Notes: generated by a model from the sequence alone, not told the origin. Numbered from the stretch's first letter, positions 54,502 through 63,216 are shown. The stretch: 64,000 nt of DNA from Lysobacter sp. Root916 (GCF_001429785.1 NZ_LMJF01000001.1:874474-938473); one strand, 5' to 3'. Made by a program: numbers and translations.

Positions 54502-55779
54502 ATGCAGGATCTGGCAAGCGCACGCATCGCGGTCATCGGGCTGGGCTACGTCGGGCTGCCGCTCGCGATCGAGCTGGGCAAGCGCTACGACACCCTGGGC
54601 TACGACATCGACGCCGCGCGCGTGGCTGCGCTGGCCGCGGGCGAGGACGGCAACGGCGAGGCCGGCGCCGACGAGATCGCGGCCGCCGCGCGCCTGCGCT
54701 TGAGCGCCAACCCCGAGGACCTGCGCGACCGCGACGTGTTCGTGGTCACCGTGCCCACGCCGGTGGACGAGCACAAGCGCCCCGACTTCGGCCCGCTGGT
54801 GCAGGCCAGTCGCAGCATCGGCGGCCTGATGCGGCCGGGCGCGCTGGTGATCTACGAATCCACCGTGTACCCGGGCGCGACCGAGGAAATCTGCGTGCCC
54901 GAGCTCGAGCGCGCCTCGGGCCTGCGCTACAACCAGGACTTCCACGTCGGCTACAGCCCGGAGCGGATCAATCCCGGCGACAAGCAGCGGCGCCTGGTCG
55001 ATATTCCGAAGGTGACCTCGGGGTCGACCCCGGAGGCGGCCGAGCTGGTCGATGCGCTGTACCGCAGCATCATCCTGGCCGGCACCCACAAGGCCTCCAG
55101 CCTGCGCGTGGCCGAGGCCGCCAAGGTGATCGAGAACACCCAGCGCGACGCCAACATCGCCCTGGTCAACGAATTCGCGCTGATCTTCCAGCGCCTGGGC
55201 ATCGACACCACCGAGGTGCTGGAAGCCGCGGGCACCAAGTGGAATTTCCTGCCGTTCCGTCCGGGTCTGGTCGGCGGCCATTGCATCGGCGTGGATCCGT
55301 ATTACCTGATCCAGAAGGCGCAGGCCGCCGGCTACCACCCGGAGATCCTGCACGCCTGCCGCCGCATCAACGACGCCATGGGCGAGCACGTCGCCGCCGA
55401 CGTGATCAAGCGCATGATCCAGCGCGGCGTCGCCGTCGCCGGGTCGCGCATCCTGATCCTGGGCCTGGCGTTCAAGGAAAACTGCGCCGACCTGCGCAAT
55501 ACCCGGGTGATCGAACTGGCGCGCCAGTTCGGCGAGTACCGGGCCCAGGTCGATATCCACGACCCCTGGGTCGATGCCGACCACGCCTTGCGCGAATACG
55601 GGGTCGAGGTGGTGACGCAGCCGCAGGCGGGCGCTTACGACGCGGTCGTGCTGGCGGTCGCGCACGAGCAGTTCCGCGCGCTGGGCGCGGCCGGCGCGCG
55701 CGCCTACGGGCGCCCGGGCGCCTTGCTGTACGACATCAAGAGCGTCTACCCGCGCGACCAGGTCGACGCCCGACTTTGA
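54502..55779 (+). CDS. UDP-sugar 6-dehydrogenase (TviB/WbpO-like)
   Basis: A 425-residue nucleotide-sugar dehydrogenase. N-terminal Rossmann motif VIGLGYVGLPLAIELGKRY (residues 10-28), VPTPVDEHKRPD, the ESTVYPGATEE block, AEAAKVIENTQRDANIALVNE and the catalytic Cys in GGHCIGVDPYYL (about residue 260). The EHKRPD and YPGATEE features fit the UDP-GlcNAc/GalNAc 6-dehydrogenase group used for polysaccharide or Vi-type uronic acids rather than UDP-glucose dehydrogenase. It stands alone here; no other glycan genes are adjacent. Confidence 0.9.
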   Translation: MQDLASARIAVIGLGYVGLPLAIELGKRYDTLGYDIDAARVAALAAGEDGNGEAGADEIAAAARLRLSANPEDLRDRDVFVVTVPTPVDEHKRPDFGPLVQASRSIGGLMRPGALVIYESTVYPGATEEICVPELERASGLRYNQDFHVGYSPERINPGDKQRRLVDIPKVTSGSTPEAAELVDALYRSIILAGTHKASSLRVAEAAKVIENTQRDANIALVNEFALIFQRLGIDTTEVLEAAGTKWNFLPFRPGLVGGHCIGVDPYYLIQKAQAAGYHPEILHACRRINDAMGEHVAADVIKRMIQRGVAVAGSRILILGLAFKENCADLRNTRVIELARQFGEYRAQVDIHDPWVDADHALREYGVEVVTQPQAGAYDAVVLAVAHEQFRALGAAGARAYGRPGALLYDIKSVYPRDQVDARL

Positions 55780-55849
55780 TCGTTCGATGCGACCCGCGCG
55801 ACGCGCGGCCGCGTTATGCTCGCCGCAGCCCGCGATCGAACCGCCCGCC

Positions 55850-57472
55850 ATGCGCTATGCCGTCTACATCGCCAGCCTGATCCTGCTGCTCGCATCGGTG
55901 CTGATCGCGACCCTGTGGGAACCGGATTGGTGGTGGGGCGCGCTCGCGTTCGGCGCCATCGCCGCGCTGGGCACCTGGGACCTGCTGCAGACGCGCAGCA
56001 CCCTGCGCCGCAACTATCCGGTGCTCGCGCATTTCCGCTACGGCCTGGAATCGATCGGCCCGGAGATGCGCCAGTACTTCATCGAGGCCGATACCGCCGA
56101 GGTGCCGTACTCGCGCCAGCAGCGCGCCCTGGTCTATCAGCGCGCCAAGTCGGTCAACGACGTGCGCCCGTTCGGCACCCAGCAGGATGTGTACGGCCAC
56201 GACTACGAATGGATCAACCATTCGATGTCGCCCACGCCGCATGTCGAACACGATTTCCGCATCGTCATCGGCGATGCCAGCGCGCAGCCGTACTCGGCCA
56301 GCGTGTTCAACATCTCGGCGATGAGCTTCGGCTCGCTGTCGGCCAACGCGATCCGCGCGCTCAATCGCGGCGCCAAGCTGGGCGGCTTCTACCACGATAC
56401 CGGCGAGGGCTCGATCTCGCCGTATCACCGCGAGAACGGCGGCGACCTGGTCTGGGAAATCGGCTCGGGCTATTTCGGCTGCCGCGACGAGCAGGGCCGT
56501 TTCGACCTGGCGCGCTTCACCGCGGCCGCGGCCGATCCGCAGGTCAAGATGATCGAGATCAAGCTGTCGCAAGGCGCCAAGCCCGGCCACGGCGGGGTGC
56601 TGCCGGCGGCCAAGGTCAGCGCCGAGATCTCGGCCACGCGCGGCGTGCCGATGGGTCAGGACTGCGTTTCGCCGGCCAAGCACAGCGCCTTCGATTCGCC
56701 GCGCGGGCTGCTCGAGTTCGTCGCGCGCCTGCGCGAAGCCTCGGGCGGCAAGCCGACCGGCTTCAAGCTCGCGATCGGCCACCCCTGGGAATGGTTCGGC
56801 ATCGCCAAGGCCATGCACGAAACCGGGCTGCTGCCGGACTTCATCGTCGTCGACGGCGCCGAGGGCGGCACCGGCGCGGCGCCGGCGGAGTTCATCGATC
56901 ACGTCGGCGTGCCCATGCACGAGGCGCTGATGCTGGTCCACAACACCCTGGTCGGGCTGGAGCTGCGCGATCGCATCCGCATCGGCGCGGCCGGCCGCAT
57001 CACCAGCGCCTTCGATATCGCACGCACCCTGGCGATGGGCGCGGACTGGTGCAACGCGGCGCGCGGCTACATGTTCGCGCTGGGCTGCATCCAGGCCCAG
57101 AGCTGCCACACCGATCGTTGCCCGACCGGTGTCGCCACCCAGGATCCCAGCCGCTGGCGGCGCCTGGACGTGCCGGACAAGGCCACGCGCGTGTTCCATT
57201 TCCACGACAACACGCTCAAGGCCTTGCGCGATCTGCTGTGCGCGGCGGGGCTGTCGCATCCGGAGCAACTGGGGCCCGAGCACATCGTGCGCCGGGTGTC
57301 GGCGACCGAGGTGCGTTCGCTGGGCGCGCTGTACAACTTCCTCGCGCCCGGCGATCTGATCGGGCGCATTCCGCAGCACGCGGTGTTCCAGAGCTACTGG
57401 GCCGGCGCGCGCAGCGATTCATTCGCCGCGCCCGACAAGGTGGCGTCGCTGCGGGCCAGCAAGTCCATGTGA
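55850..57472 (+). CDS. FMN-binding glutamate synthase family protein
   Basis: A 540-residue protein. One or two N-terminal membrane helices (YAVYIASLILLLASVLIATL, WWWGALAFGAIAALGTW), then the glutamate synthase central FMN barrel: SVFNISAMSFGSLSANAIRAL, HDTGEGSISPYH, IEIKLSQGAKPGHGGVLPAA, VDGAEGGTGAAPAEFIDHVG and the Fe-S cysteines in SCHTDRCPTGVATQDP. It lacks the glutamine amidotransferase domain, so it is not a full glutamate synthase. Members are widespread and poorly characterised. ATG at 55850 is preferred over 55787. Confidence 0.87.
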   Translation: MRYAVYIASLILLLASVLIATLWEPDWWWGALAFGAIAALGTWDLLQTRSTLRRNYPVLAHFRYGLESIGPEMRQYFIEADTAEVPYSRQQRALVYQRAKSVNDVRPFGTQQDVYGHDYEWINHSMSPTPHVEHDFRIVIGDASAQPYSASVFNISAMSFGSLSANAIRALNRGAKLGGFYHDTGEGSISPYHRENGGDLVWEIGSGYFGCRDEQGRFDLARFTAAAADPQVKMIEIKLSQGAKPGHGGVLPAAKVSAEISATRGVPMGQDCVSPAKHSAFDSPRGLLEFVARLREASGGKPTGFKLAIGHPWEWFGIAKAMHETGLLPDFIVVDGAEGGTGAAPAEFIDHVGVPMHEALMLVHNTLVGLELRDRIRIGAAGRITSAFDIARTLAMGADWCNAARGYMFALGCIQAQSCHTDRCPTGVATQDPSRWRRLDVPDKATRVFHFHDNTLKALRDLLCAAGLSHPEQLGPEHIVRRVSATEVRSLGALYNFLAPGDLIGRIPQHAVFQSYWAGARSDSFAAPDKVASLRASKSM

Positions 57473-57498
57473 GTCCGCGGTTTGCGGCGGCGCCCGCT

Positions 57499-57597
57499 TT
57501 CTGTGGGAGCGGCGTGAGCCGCGATCGAGCCCGCACACCGCAGCGCGAGCCCGACAGCCGTTGGAGTTCAATCGCGGCTCACGCCGCTCCCACAGAA
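57499..57597. repeat. inverted pair of 27 bp REP-like elements
   Basis: Perfect 27 bp arms at 57499-57525 (TTCTGTGGGAGCGGCGTGAG then CCGCGAT) and, reversed, 57571-57597, with a 45 bp centre. A third single copy with one mismatch is at 59756-59780. Typical of REP/BIME families mobilised by RAYT transposases; no RAYT gene is in the window. Confidence 0.9.
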
Positions 57598-57622
57598 GTC
57601 CAAAGCGGCCAAGCGGCAAGAC

Positions 57623-57982
57623 TCAGAGCAGCTCCAACACCCGTTCCGGCGGTCGCCCGATCACCGCGCGGCCGCCGTGCACGAACAGCGGGCGTTCGAT
57701 CAGCTGCGGATGCGCGGCCATCGCGGCGATCAGCGCCGCGTCGTCGAGGTTGGGGTTGTCCAGGCCGAGCGCGGTATAGGCGTCCTCGCCGTTGCGCAGC
57801 AGGGCGCGCGCGGGCAGGCCCAGCAGGTCCAGCAGGCCGCGCAGTTCCTCGGCGTCGGGCGCGCGTTCCAGATAGGCCACGATCTGCGGCTCGATGCCGC
57901 GCTCGCGCAGCAGCTCCAGCGCGCCGCGCGACTTCGAGCAGCCGGGGTTGTGATAGAGGCGGGTAGGGGACGAAGGCTGCAT
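57623..57982 (-). CDS. ArsC family (glutaredoxin-type) arsenate reductase
   Basis: A 119-residue thioredoxin-fold protein. N-terminal active-site LYHNPGCSKSRGALELL (Cys at about residue 15), then LGLPARALLRNGEDAY and the C-terminal HPQLIERPLFVHGGRAVIGRPPERVLELL, all typical of ArsC/YfgD. The motif GCSKSR is complete. It is isolated, without ars operon genes, so it may be the YfgD-type housekeeping member. ATG at 57982. Confidence 0.9.
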   Translation of the reverse strand: MQPSSPTRLYHNPGCSKSRGALELLRERGIEPQIVAYLERAPDAEELRGLLDLLGLPARALLRNGEDAYTALGLDNPNLDDAALIAAMAAHPQLIERPLFVHGGRAVIGRPPERVLELL

Positions 57983-58068
57983 CGCGCGCTCCTGACGGCG
58001 GCAGTGCCGGCCGCGATCGCACGGCGACGGCCCACGGTACCGGCTCCGGAGAATCGAGCCGCGGAAAA

Positions 58069-58098
58069 GACGAAGGCCGGCTTGCGCCGGCCTTCGTC
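58069..58098 (-). terminator. terminator of tRNA-Val
   Basis: 13 bp perfect stem GACGAAGGCCGGC (58069-58081) and GCCGGCCTTCGTC (58086-58098), loop TTGC, followed on the minus strand by TTTT. It lies 6 bp after the tRNA 3' end. Confidence 0.85.
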
Positions 58099-58104
58099 CG
58101 TATC

Positions 58105-58179
58105 TGGTGGGCGGTACAAGTTTCGAACTTGTGACCCCTGCCGTGTGAAAGCAGTGCTCTACCGCTGAGCTAACCGCCC
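58105..58179 (-). tRNA. tRNA-Val(CAC)
   Basis: 75 nt with encoded CCA. Acceptor GGGCGGT/ACCGCCC, D arm GCTC-AGCGGTA-GAGC, anticodon arm CTGCT-TTCACAC-GGCAG (anticodon CAC), T arm ACAAG-TTCGAAA-CTTGT, discriminator A. Confidence 0.95.
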
Positions 58180-58253
58180 AAATACTTGGGCCGCAGATTG
58201 TAGGGGGCGGGCGCGGACTAGGCAAGCCTTCCTCGTTGCCGCCCCCCGTGGCC

Positions 58254-59108
58254 TCATTCCAGCTGCGCGCGCGCGTAGGCCCCGTCCAGCGCCTCCATGG
58301 CGTCGATGGGCTTGAGTTTGGCGGCTTTTTCGTAGGCCGCGGCGGCCGCATCCTCCTGCTTGTCGCCGTGCAGCAGCATCAGCACGTTGCCCTGCTCGAT
58401 GTAGGCGATCGGCGAGTCCGGAGTCAGCTTGAGCGCGGTCTTAATGTGCTTGTCGGCCTCGGCCGCCTTGGCGCCGTAGGTGAGGCCGCCGATCATCGCG
58501 CCGACCTTGCCGATGATCTCGGCGTGGTACAGCGCCATCGCGGTATGCGCCTCGGCGTGCTTGGGCGCCAGTTCCAGGGTGGCGTCGAGCGCGGCGCGGA
58601 CCTTGCCGGCGATGCCGGCCTTGAGCGCCTTGGCGATGCTCAGGCCCTGGCTGTAGCGGCCCAGCGCGAAGGCGTGGCGGTAGTGGCTGTTGGCCTCGTC
58701 GGGCAGGGCCTTGACTGCGGCCTCGGCGAGCTTGGCCGCGTGCTCGTAGCGCTTGAGCTTCTCGGCCTCGTCGTCGACCAGATAGGTCGCGTGGATGCCC
58801 AGCGCCTTCACCGCCACCGAGGCGCCGACCGGGCCCAGCGCTTCGCCGGCGTCGAAGGCGGCCTTGAAATCGCCGCGGTGGAAGGCGCGCCAGGCGTCCT
58901 GCAGCGCGCTCGCGAGCGCGTCGGCATCCAGGCCCTTGGGCGCGGCCTTGCCGGCGGCGGCGATCAGCGCGGCCGCGCGCTTGGCGTCCGGATAGGCTTC
59001 GGTGTCGCCGGCGTGCAGCTTGGGCCAGGCTTTCTTGAGGGCGTCGCCGGCGTAGGCGTAGCCCTTGGCATCGTGCGGAAAAGCGGCCCAGGCGGATTTC
59101 GCGGCCAT
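58254..59108 (-). CDS. TPR-like helical repeat protein
   Basis: A 284-residue alanine- and lysine-rich all-helical protein, no signal peptide. TPR-like segments include ANSHYRHAFALGRYSQGLSI (about residue 145), HAEAHTAMALYHAEIIGKVG and DSPIAYIEQGNVLMLLHGDKQEDAAAAAYEKAAKLKP. Probably a scaffold or protein-interaction module; partner unknown. ATG at 59108; 14 residues of open frame upstream lack an RBS. Confidence 0.75.
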   Translation of the reverse strand: MAAKSAWAAFPHDAKGYAYAGDALKKAWPKLHAGDTEAYPDAKRAAALIAAAGKAAPKGLDADALASALQDAWRAFHRGDFKAAFDAGEALGPVGASVAVKALGIHATYLVDDEAEKLKRYEHAAKLAEAAVKALPDEANSHYRHAFALGRYSQGLSIAKALKAGIAGKVRAALDATLELAPKHAEAHTAMALYHAEIIGKVGAMIGGLTYGAKAAEADKHIKTALKLTPDSPIAYIEQGNVLMLLHGDKQEDAAAAAYEKAAKLKPIDAMEALDGAYARAQLE

Positions 59109-59256
59109 CTGCAGTCCTTGTCGTAAGTCGGTAGCGCAGCATCCCGCCACCGGCGGTGTTCTGGCAAGGGCCGGCGCCTAGTGTGATTGCTCCATGGCGC
59201 TTGGCCACAGTGGCGGTCGAGAAACCGGCCCTCCGGCCGGTCAGCGGAGCACTCAG

Positions 59257-59661
59257 ATGGCAACCGTCAAACGCAAGACCCGCGCGCCCAAGGAAACCAC
59301 GCTGCGCCACCTGTGGCTGGCCGGCCTCGGCCTGGTCGCGATCGCCCGCCGTGGCGGCTTCGACGCCGCCGGCCGCGCGGTCGAGCGCGCCGACGCACTG
59401 CAGCGCAGGGCGCAGAAGTTGGTACGCGAAACGCGCCAGAACCTGCGCGGGCAGTTGGACAACGTACGTGGCCAGGTCGAGCCGCGGGTGGTGAAGTTCA
59501 GCGCCGAGGTCGAGACCCGTCTGGCGCCGGTGCTGGACAAGCTGGGCCTCAAGCCCAAGGCCCAGCGCAAGGCGCGCAAGCCGGCCAAGGCCAAGAAGAA
59601 GCCGGCGCCGGCGCGGCGCGCGGTGCGCAAGCCGGCCAAGCGGACCGCGCGCAAGGCCTGA
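59257..59661 (+). CDS. phasin-like polyhydroxyalkanoate granule-associated protein
   Basis: A 134-residue protein with the PhaI/PhaF-type start (RAPKETTLRHLWLAGLGLVAIARRGG), an amphipathic helical middle (ALQRRAQKLVRETRQNLRGQ) and a Lys/Ala/Pro-rich histone-like tail (about residues 100-134, KAKKKPAPARRAVRKPAKR). Family members coat PHA or other lipid granules and, through the basic tail, bind DNA to segregate them. No PHA synthase is in the window. Start at ATG 59257. Confidence 0.72.
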   Translation: MATVKRKTRAPKETTLRHLWLAGLGLVAIARRGGFDAAGRAVERADALQRRAQKLVRETRQNLRGQLDNVRGQVEPRVVKFSAEVETRLAPVLDKLGLKPKAQRKARKPAKAKKKPAPARRAVRKPAKRTARKA

Positions 59662-59685
59662 GGCCGCTGCGTTAGCGACGAGAAA

Positions 59686-59709
59686 GGGCGCCGATCGGCG
59701 CCCTTTTTT
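59686..59709 (+). terminator. terminator after phasin-like gene
   Basis: GGGCGCC-GATC-GGCGCCC (59686-59703) followed by TTTTTT. Canonical rho-independent terminator. Confidence 0.92.
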
Positions 59710-59755
59710 GTGGCTGGCGTCGGCGGTCGCGGCCGCTGCTGCGGATGGAATGCCG

Positions 59756-59780
59756 ATCGCGGCTTACGCCGCTCCCACAG
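59756..59780. repeat. single REP-like element, third copy
   Basis: ATCGCGGCTTACGCCGCTCC followed by CACAG, matching the arms at 57499-57597 with one substitution. Confidence 0.85.
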
Positions 59781-59813
59781 CAGGCGCCTGATTCCGTAAC
59801 GACGGATTCGCGG

Positions 59814-60440
59814 TCAGTCCAGGTAGGCGCGGGTCAGCGAGTTGAGGTGGACGCGCTCGGCGTCGCGCAGGAACGGCGCCATCAGCATCATCACCTGGAC
59901 GATGCCGTCGCGGATCGCGGCATGTTCGTCCTTGTCGCCGCGCGCGGAGGCGTAGTTGAGCCAGAAGGTGGCGATCACCAGCACGTTGGTGGCGGTGGCG
60001 GCCAGTTCGTCGCTGGAGGCGCGCATCACCCCGGCCTGGGACAGGCCGCGCATGACCGTATGCGCCTGTTCGTCGGCGCGCTTGAGGATGCGCGCGAAGC
60101 GCAGGCGCAGGCGGCGGTTGCGGCTGAGGATCTCGACCAGGTCGCGGTACAGGAAGCGGTAGTCCCAGATGCACTCGAACACCAGGTGCAGTTGCAGCCA
60201 GATGTCCTCCAGCCCGGGCAGGCGCCCCTGCGGCGCGGCGAGCGCGCCGTCCATGCGCTCCTCGTAGCGCGCGAACAGCTGCTCGATGATGTCGTCCTTG
60301 TTGCGGAAGTGGTAGTACAGGTTGCCGGGGCTGATCTCCAGCTCGTCGGCGATATGGTTGGTGGTGACGTTGGGCTCGCCCTGGGCGTTGAACATGGTCA
60401 ACGCGGCGTCGAGGATGCGCTGGCGGGTCTGTTTGGCCAC
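59814..60440 (-). CDS. TetR family transcriptional regulator
   Basis: A 208-residue regulator. N-terminal HTH: RQRILDAALTMFNAQGEPNV, then TTNHIADELEISPGNLYYHFRNKDDIIEQLF (about residues 26-56). The C-terminal part contains the TetR_C-type DYRFLYRDLVEILSRNRRLRLRF. GTG start at 60440. It lies 54 bp downstream of the acyl-CoA-binding protein gene on the same strand, so it probably controls the neighbouring acyl-lipid genes. Confidence 0.9.
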   Translation of the reverse strand: MAKQTRQRILDAALTMFNAQGEPNVTTNHIADELEISPGNLYYHFRNKDDIIEQLFARYEERMDGALAAPQGRLPGLEDIWLQLHLVFECIWDYRFLYRDLVEILSRNRRLRLRFARILKRADEQAHTVMRGLSQAGVMRASSDELAATATNVLVIATFWLNYASARGDKDEHAAIRDGIVQVMMLMAPFLRDAERVHLNSLTRAYLD

Positions 60441-60494
60441 GGGGTCAACCCGCCCTGGATCGTGACGCCATCGGTCGGCGCGCCCCGCGCGGCA

Positions 60495-60752
60495 TCAGTC
60501 GCGCAGCTTCTTCACGAGGTCGACGTACTTCTTCATCGCCTCGTCCTGGCCGGTGCCCTTGAGCTTGGCCCAGGCCTCGTACTTGGCGGTGCCGACGAAA
60601 TCGAAGAATCCCGGCTTGGCGCCGCTGACGTCGCCCTCGGCGCCCTGCTTGTACAGCGCGTACAGGCGCAGCAGGGTGTCGTTGTCGGGGCGCTCGGACA
60701 GCGACTGCACATCCTTTGCGGCTTGCTCGAAACTGGACTTCAGATCGGACAT
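60495..60752 (-). CDS. acyl-CoA-binding protein
   Basis: An 85-residue four-helix ACBP that binds long-chain acyl-CoA esters in the cytosol. Signature: TLLRLYALYKQGAEGDVSG, then KPGFFDFVGTAKYEAWAKLKG with the conserved Tyr, Lys and Trp residues. ATG at 60752. It is divergent from the fatty acyl-CoA reductase gene (152 bp apart) and followed by a TetR gene, which places it in an acyl-CoA handling module. Confidence 0.93.
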   Translation of the reverse strand: MSDLKSSFEQAAKDVQSLSERPDNDTLLRLYALYKQGAEGDVSGAKPGFFDFVGTAKYEAWAKLKGTGQDEAMKKYVDLVKKLRD

Positions 60753-60904
60753 GGTGTGCCCCTCCCGGCGACCAAGGTGATGGGGCATTACCGCACGCAC
60801 CGGCGGGGTGGTCAATACGGAAGGGAATTGTCCGCGCGCCCGGGCTCTGGCAAGTTAGGCGTGTACCGCCGCCGCGCGGCCGACTTGGGGTCAAGGAGAG
60901 GGGC

Positions 60905-62893
60905 ATGAGTTATTTCGTTACCGGCGCGACCGGGTTCATCGGCCGGTTCCTGGTCAGCAACCTGCTCAAGCGCAAGGGCACGATCCATGTGCTGGTGCGC
61001 AAGGATTCGCAAAAGAAGTTCGACGCCACGGCCAAGAAGATGGGCTGGGACCTGAAGCGGGTGATCCCCGTTTACGGCGACATGACCGCGGCCAAGTGCG
61101 GGCTCAGCGCGGCGCAACTGCGCGCGCTCAACGGCAAGATCAAGCATTTCTTCCATTTGGCGGCCATCTACGACCTCACCGCCAGCGCCGAGGCGCAGCG
61201 CGCGGCGAACATCGACGGCACCCAGCACGCGCTGGACCTGGCCGCGGCGATCGGCGCCGGCTGCTTCCACCACACCAGTTCGATCGCCGCCGCCGGCATG
61301 TACCAGGGCGTGTTCCGCGAGGACATGTTCGACGAGGCCGAGGGCCTGGACGATCCCTACCTGCGCACCAAGCACGATTCCGAGGGCCTAGTGCGCGCCG
61401 AGAAGCGCGTCAAGTGGCGCATCTACCGGCCCGGCATGGTGGTCGGCCACTCGCAGACCGGCGAGATGGACAAGATCGACGGCCCCTACTACTTCTTCAC
61501 CTTCCTCAAGAAGCTGCGCGAGATGCTGCCGCCGTGGATGCCGACCCTGGGCATCGAGGGCGGGCGCATCAACATCATCCCGGTCGATTACGTGGTCGAC
61601 GCGATGGACCACATCGCGCACAAGCCCAAGCTGGACGGGCATTGCTTCCACCTGACCGATCCGGAGCCGCAGCGCGTCGGCGAGGTGCTCAACACCTTCG
61701 CCCGCGCCGGCCACGCGCCGGAGATGACCATGCGCATCGACGCGCGCATGTTCGCTTTCGTGCCCTCGGGCATCCGCGGCGCGGTCGGCAACCTGCCGCC
61801 GGTCAAGCGCTTCATCGGCATGCTGCTGCGCGACTTCAAGATTCCCAAGGAGGTGATGAAGTTCATCACCTATCCGACCCGCTTCGACAACCGCGAAACC
61901 GAGCGCGCGCTGCGCGGCAGCGGGATCAAGGTGCCGCACCTGGACGGCTACGCCTGGCGCCTGTGGGACTACTGGGAACGCCACCTGGACCCGGACCTGT
62001 TCATCGACCGCACCCTCAAGGGCAAGGTCCGCAACAAGGTGGTGGTGATCACTGGCGGTTCCTCGGGCATCGGCCTGGCGACCGCGGAGAAGGTGGCCGC
62101 GGCCGGCGCGATCACGGTGATCGTGGCGCGCGGCGAGGAGGAGCTGTTCAAGGCCCGCGACGCGATGAAGGCGGCCGGCGGCAAGGTCTTCGCCTACACC
62201 GCGGATCTGGCCGACATGGCCGACTGCGACCGCCTGGTCAAGCAGATCCTGGCCGAGCACGGCCACGTCGACATCCTGGTCAACAACGCCGGCCGTTCGA
62301 TCCGGCGTTCGATCGAGCTCAGCTACGACCGCTTCCACGATTTCGAGCGCACCATGCAGCTCAACTACTTCGGCAGCCTGCGCCTGATCATGGGCTTCAT
62401 GCCGAAGATGACCGAGCGCCGCAAGGGCCACATCATCAACATCTCCTCGATCGGCGTGCTGGCCAATTCGCCGCGTTTCTCGGCGTATGTGGCCAGCAAG
62501 GCGGCGCTGGACGCGTTCAGCCGCTGCGCCCAGGGCGAACTGTCGGGCAAGGGCATCAGCTTCACCACCATCAACATGCCGCTGGTGAAGACGCCGATGA
62601 TCGCGCCGACCAAGATGTACGACAGCATCCCGACCCTGAGCCCGGACGAGGCCGCCGATCTGGTGGTGAAGGGCATCATCGAGAAGCCCAGCCGCATCGC
62701 GACCCGCCTGGGCATCTTCGCCTCGGTGGTCAACGCGCTGGCGCCCAAGGCCTACGAGGTGGTGATGAGCACCGCCTTCGAACTGTTCCCGGACTCGGCC
62801 GCGGCCAAGGGCGATCGCAAGGGCCTGAAGGACGAGCACGCGAGCAACGAGCAGATCGCGTTTGCGGCCTTGATGCGCGGCGTGCACTGGTAG
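60905..62893 (+). CDS. two-domain fatty acyl-CoA reductase-like SDR protein
   Basis: A 662-residue fusion of two SDR domains. The N-terminal extended SDR/FAR-type domain has GATGFIG (residues 7-13), FHLAAIYD and YLRTKHDSE (Y-x3-K). The C-terminal classical SDR (from about 375) has TGGSSGIG, NNAGRSIRRS, SSIGVLANSPRFSAYVASK (S-Y-K triad) and NMPLVKTPMIAPTKMYDS. Length and domain order match the alcohol-forming fatty acyl-CoA reductase of Marinobacter (Maqu_2507 type), which reduces acyl-CoA to fatty alcohol in two steps; this comparison is from memory. AAGGAG lies 6 bp before ATG 60905. Divergent from the acyl-CoA-binding protein gene. Confidence 0.88.
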   Translation: MSYFVTGATGFIGRFLVSNLLKRKGTIHVLVRKDSQKKFDATAKKMGWDLKRVIPVYGDMTAAKCGLSAAQLRALNGKIKHFFHLAAIYDLTASAEAQRAANIDGTQHALDLAAAIGAGCFHHTSSIAAAGMYQGVFREDMFDEAEGLDDPYLRTKHDSEGLVRAEKRVKWRIYRPGMVVGHSQTGEMDKIDGPYYFFTFLKKLREMLPPWMPTLGIEGGRINIIPVDYVVDAMDHIAHKPKLDGHCFHLTDPEPQRVGEVLNTFARAGHAPEMTMRIDARMFAFVPSGIRGAVGNLPPVKRFIGMLLRDFKIPKEVMKFITYPTRFDNRETERALRGSGIKVPHLDGYAWRLWDYWERHLDPDLFIDRTLKGKVRNKVVVITGGSSGIGLATAEKVAAAGAITVIVARGEEELFKARDAMKAAGGKVFAYTADLADMADCDRLVKQILAEHGHVDILVNNAGRSIRRSIELSYDRFHDFERTMQLNYFGSLRLIMGFMPKMTERRKGHIINISSIGVLANSPRFSAYVASKAALDAFSRCAQGELSGKGISFTTINMPLVKTPMIAPTKMYDSIPTLSPDEAADLVVKGIIEKPSRIATRLGIFASVVNALAPKAYEVVMSTAFELFPDSAAAKGDRKGLKDEHASNEQIAFAALMRGVHW

Positions 62894-62916
62894 GCGTAGC
62901 GCGAATCGCGGGTATG

Positions 62917-62946
62917 GAATCGGCCGCCTTGCGCGGCCGATTCTTT
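62917..62946 (+). terminator. terminator after fatty acyl-CoA reductase gene
   Basis: 11 bp perfect stem GAATCGGCCGC (62917-62927) and GCGGCCGATTC (62933-62943), followed by TTTG. It lies 24 bp after the stop. Confidence 0.8.
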
Positions 62947-63020
62947 GTCCGGGGTAGGGGCAGAGCGCTGGGCGGTGGCGATGCGGTTCGCCTTCGGCTC
63001 ACCACATCCTACCTACGCGA

Positions 63021-63129
63021 TTCCCCCCTTTGAAAAAGGGGGGCTAGGGGGGATTTGCTGTTGCTGGTGCCTTGTGCTTTTCGAGCGAGAAGCAAATCCC
63101 CCCTGGCCCCCCTTTTTCAAAGGGGGGAA
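63021..63129. repeat. 109 bp inverted repeat with 39 bp arms
   Basis: Arm 1 at 63021-63059 (TTCCCCCCTTTGAAAAAGGG, GGGCTAGGGGGGATTTGCT) and its reverse complement at 63091-63129 differ at one base (TAG/TGG centre). Each arm is itself a C-run/G-run hairpin. The arm recurs at 28177-28216. The rest of the 62894-63216 interval holds the terminator above, the tail of the last gene and no other gene. Confidence 0.92.
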
Positions 63130-63216
63130 GAGCATCAGCGGGGAAGAGCAGCAGCGGGGAAGAGCCTCAGACGGGGAGGATCGTCGGAGGCGACAACTTC
63201 CAACAGACGAACGCGC

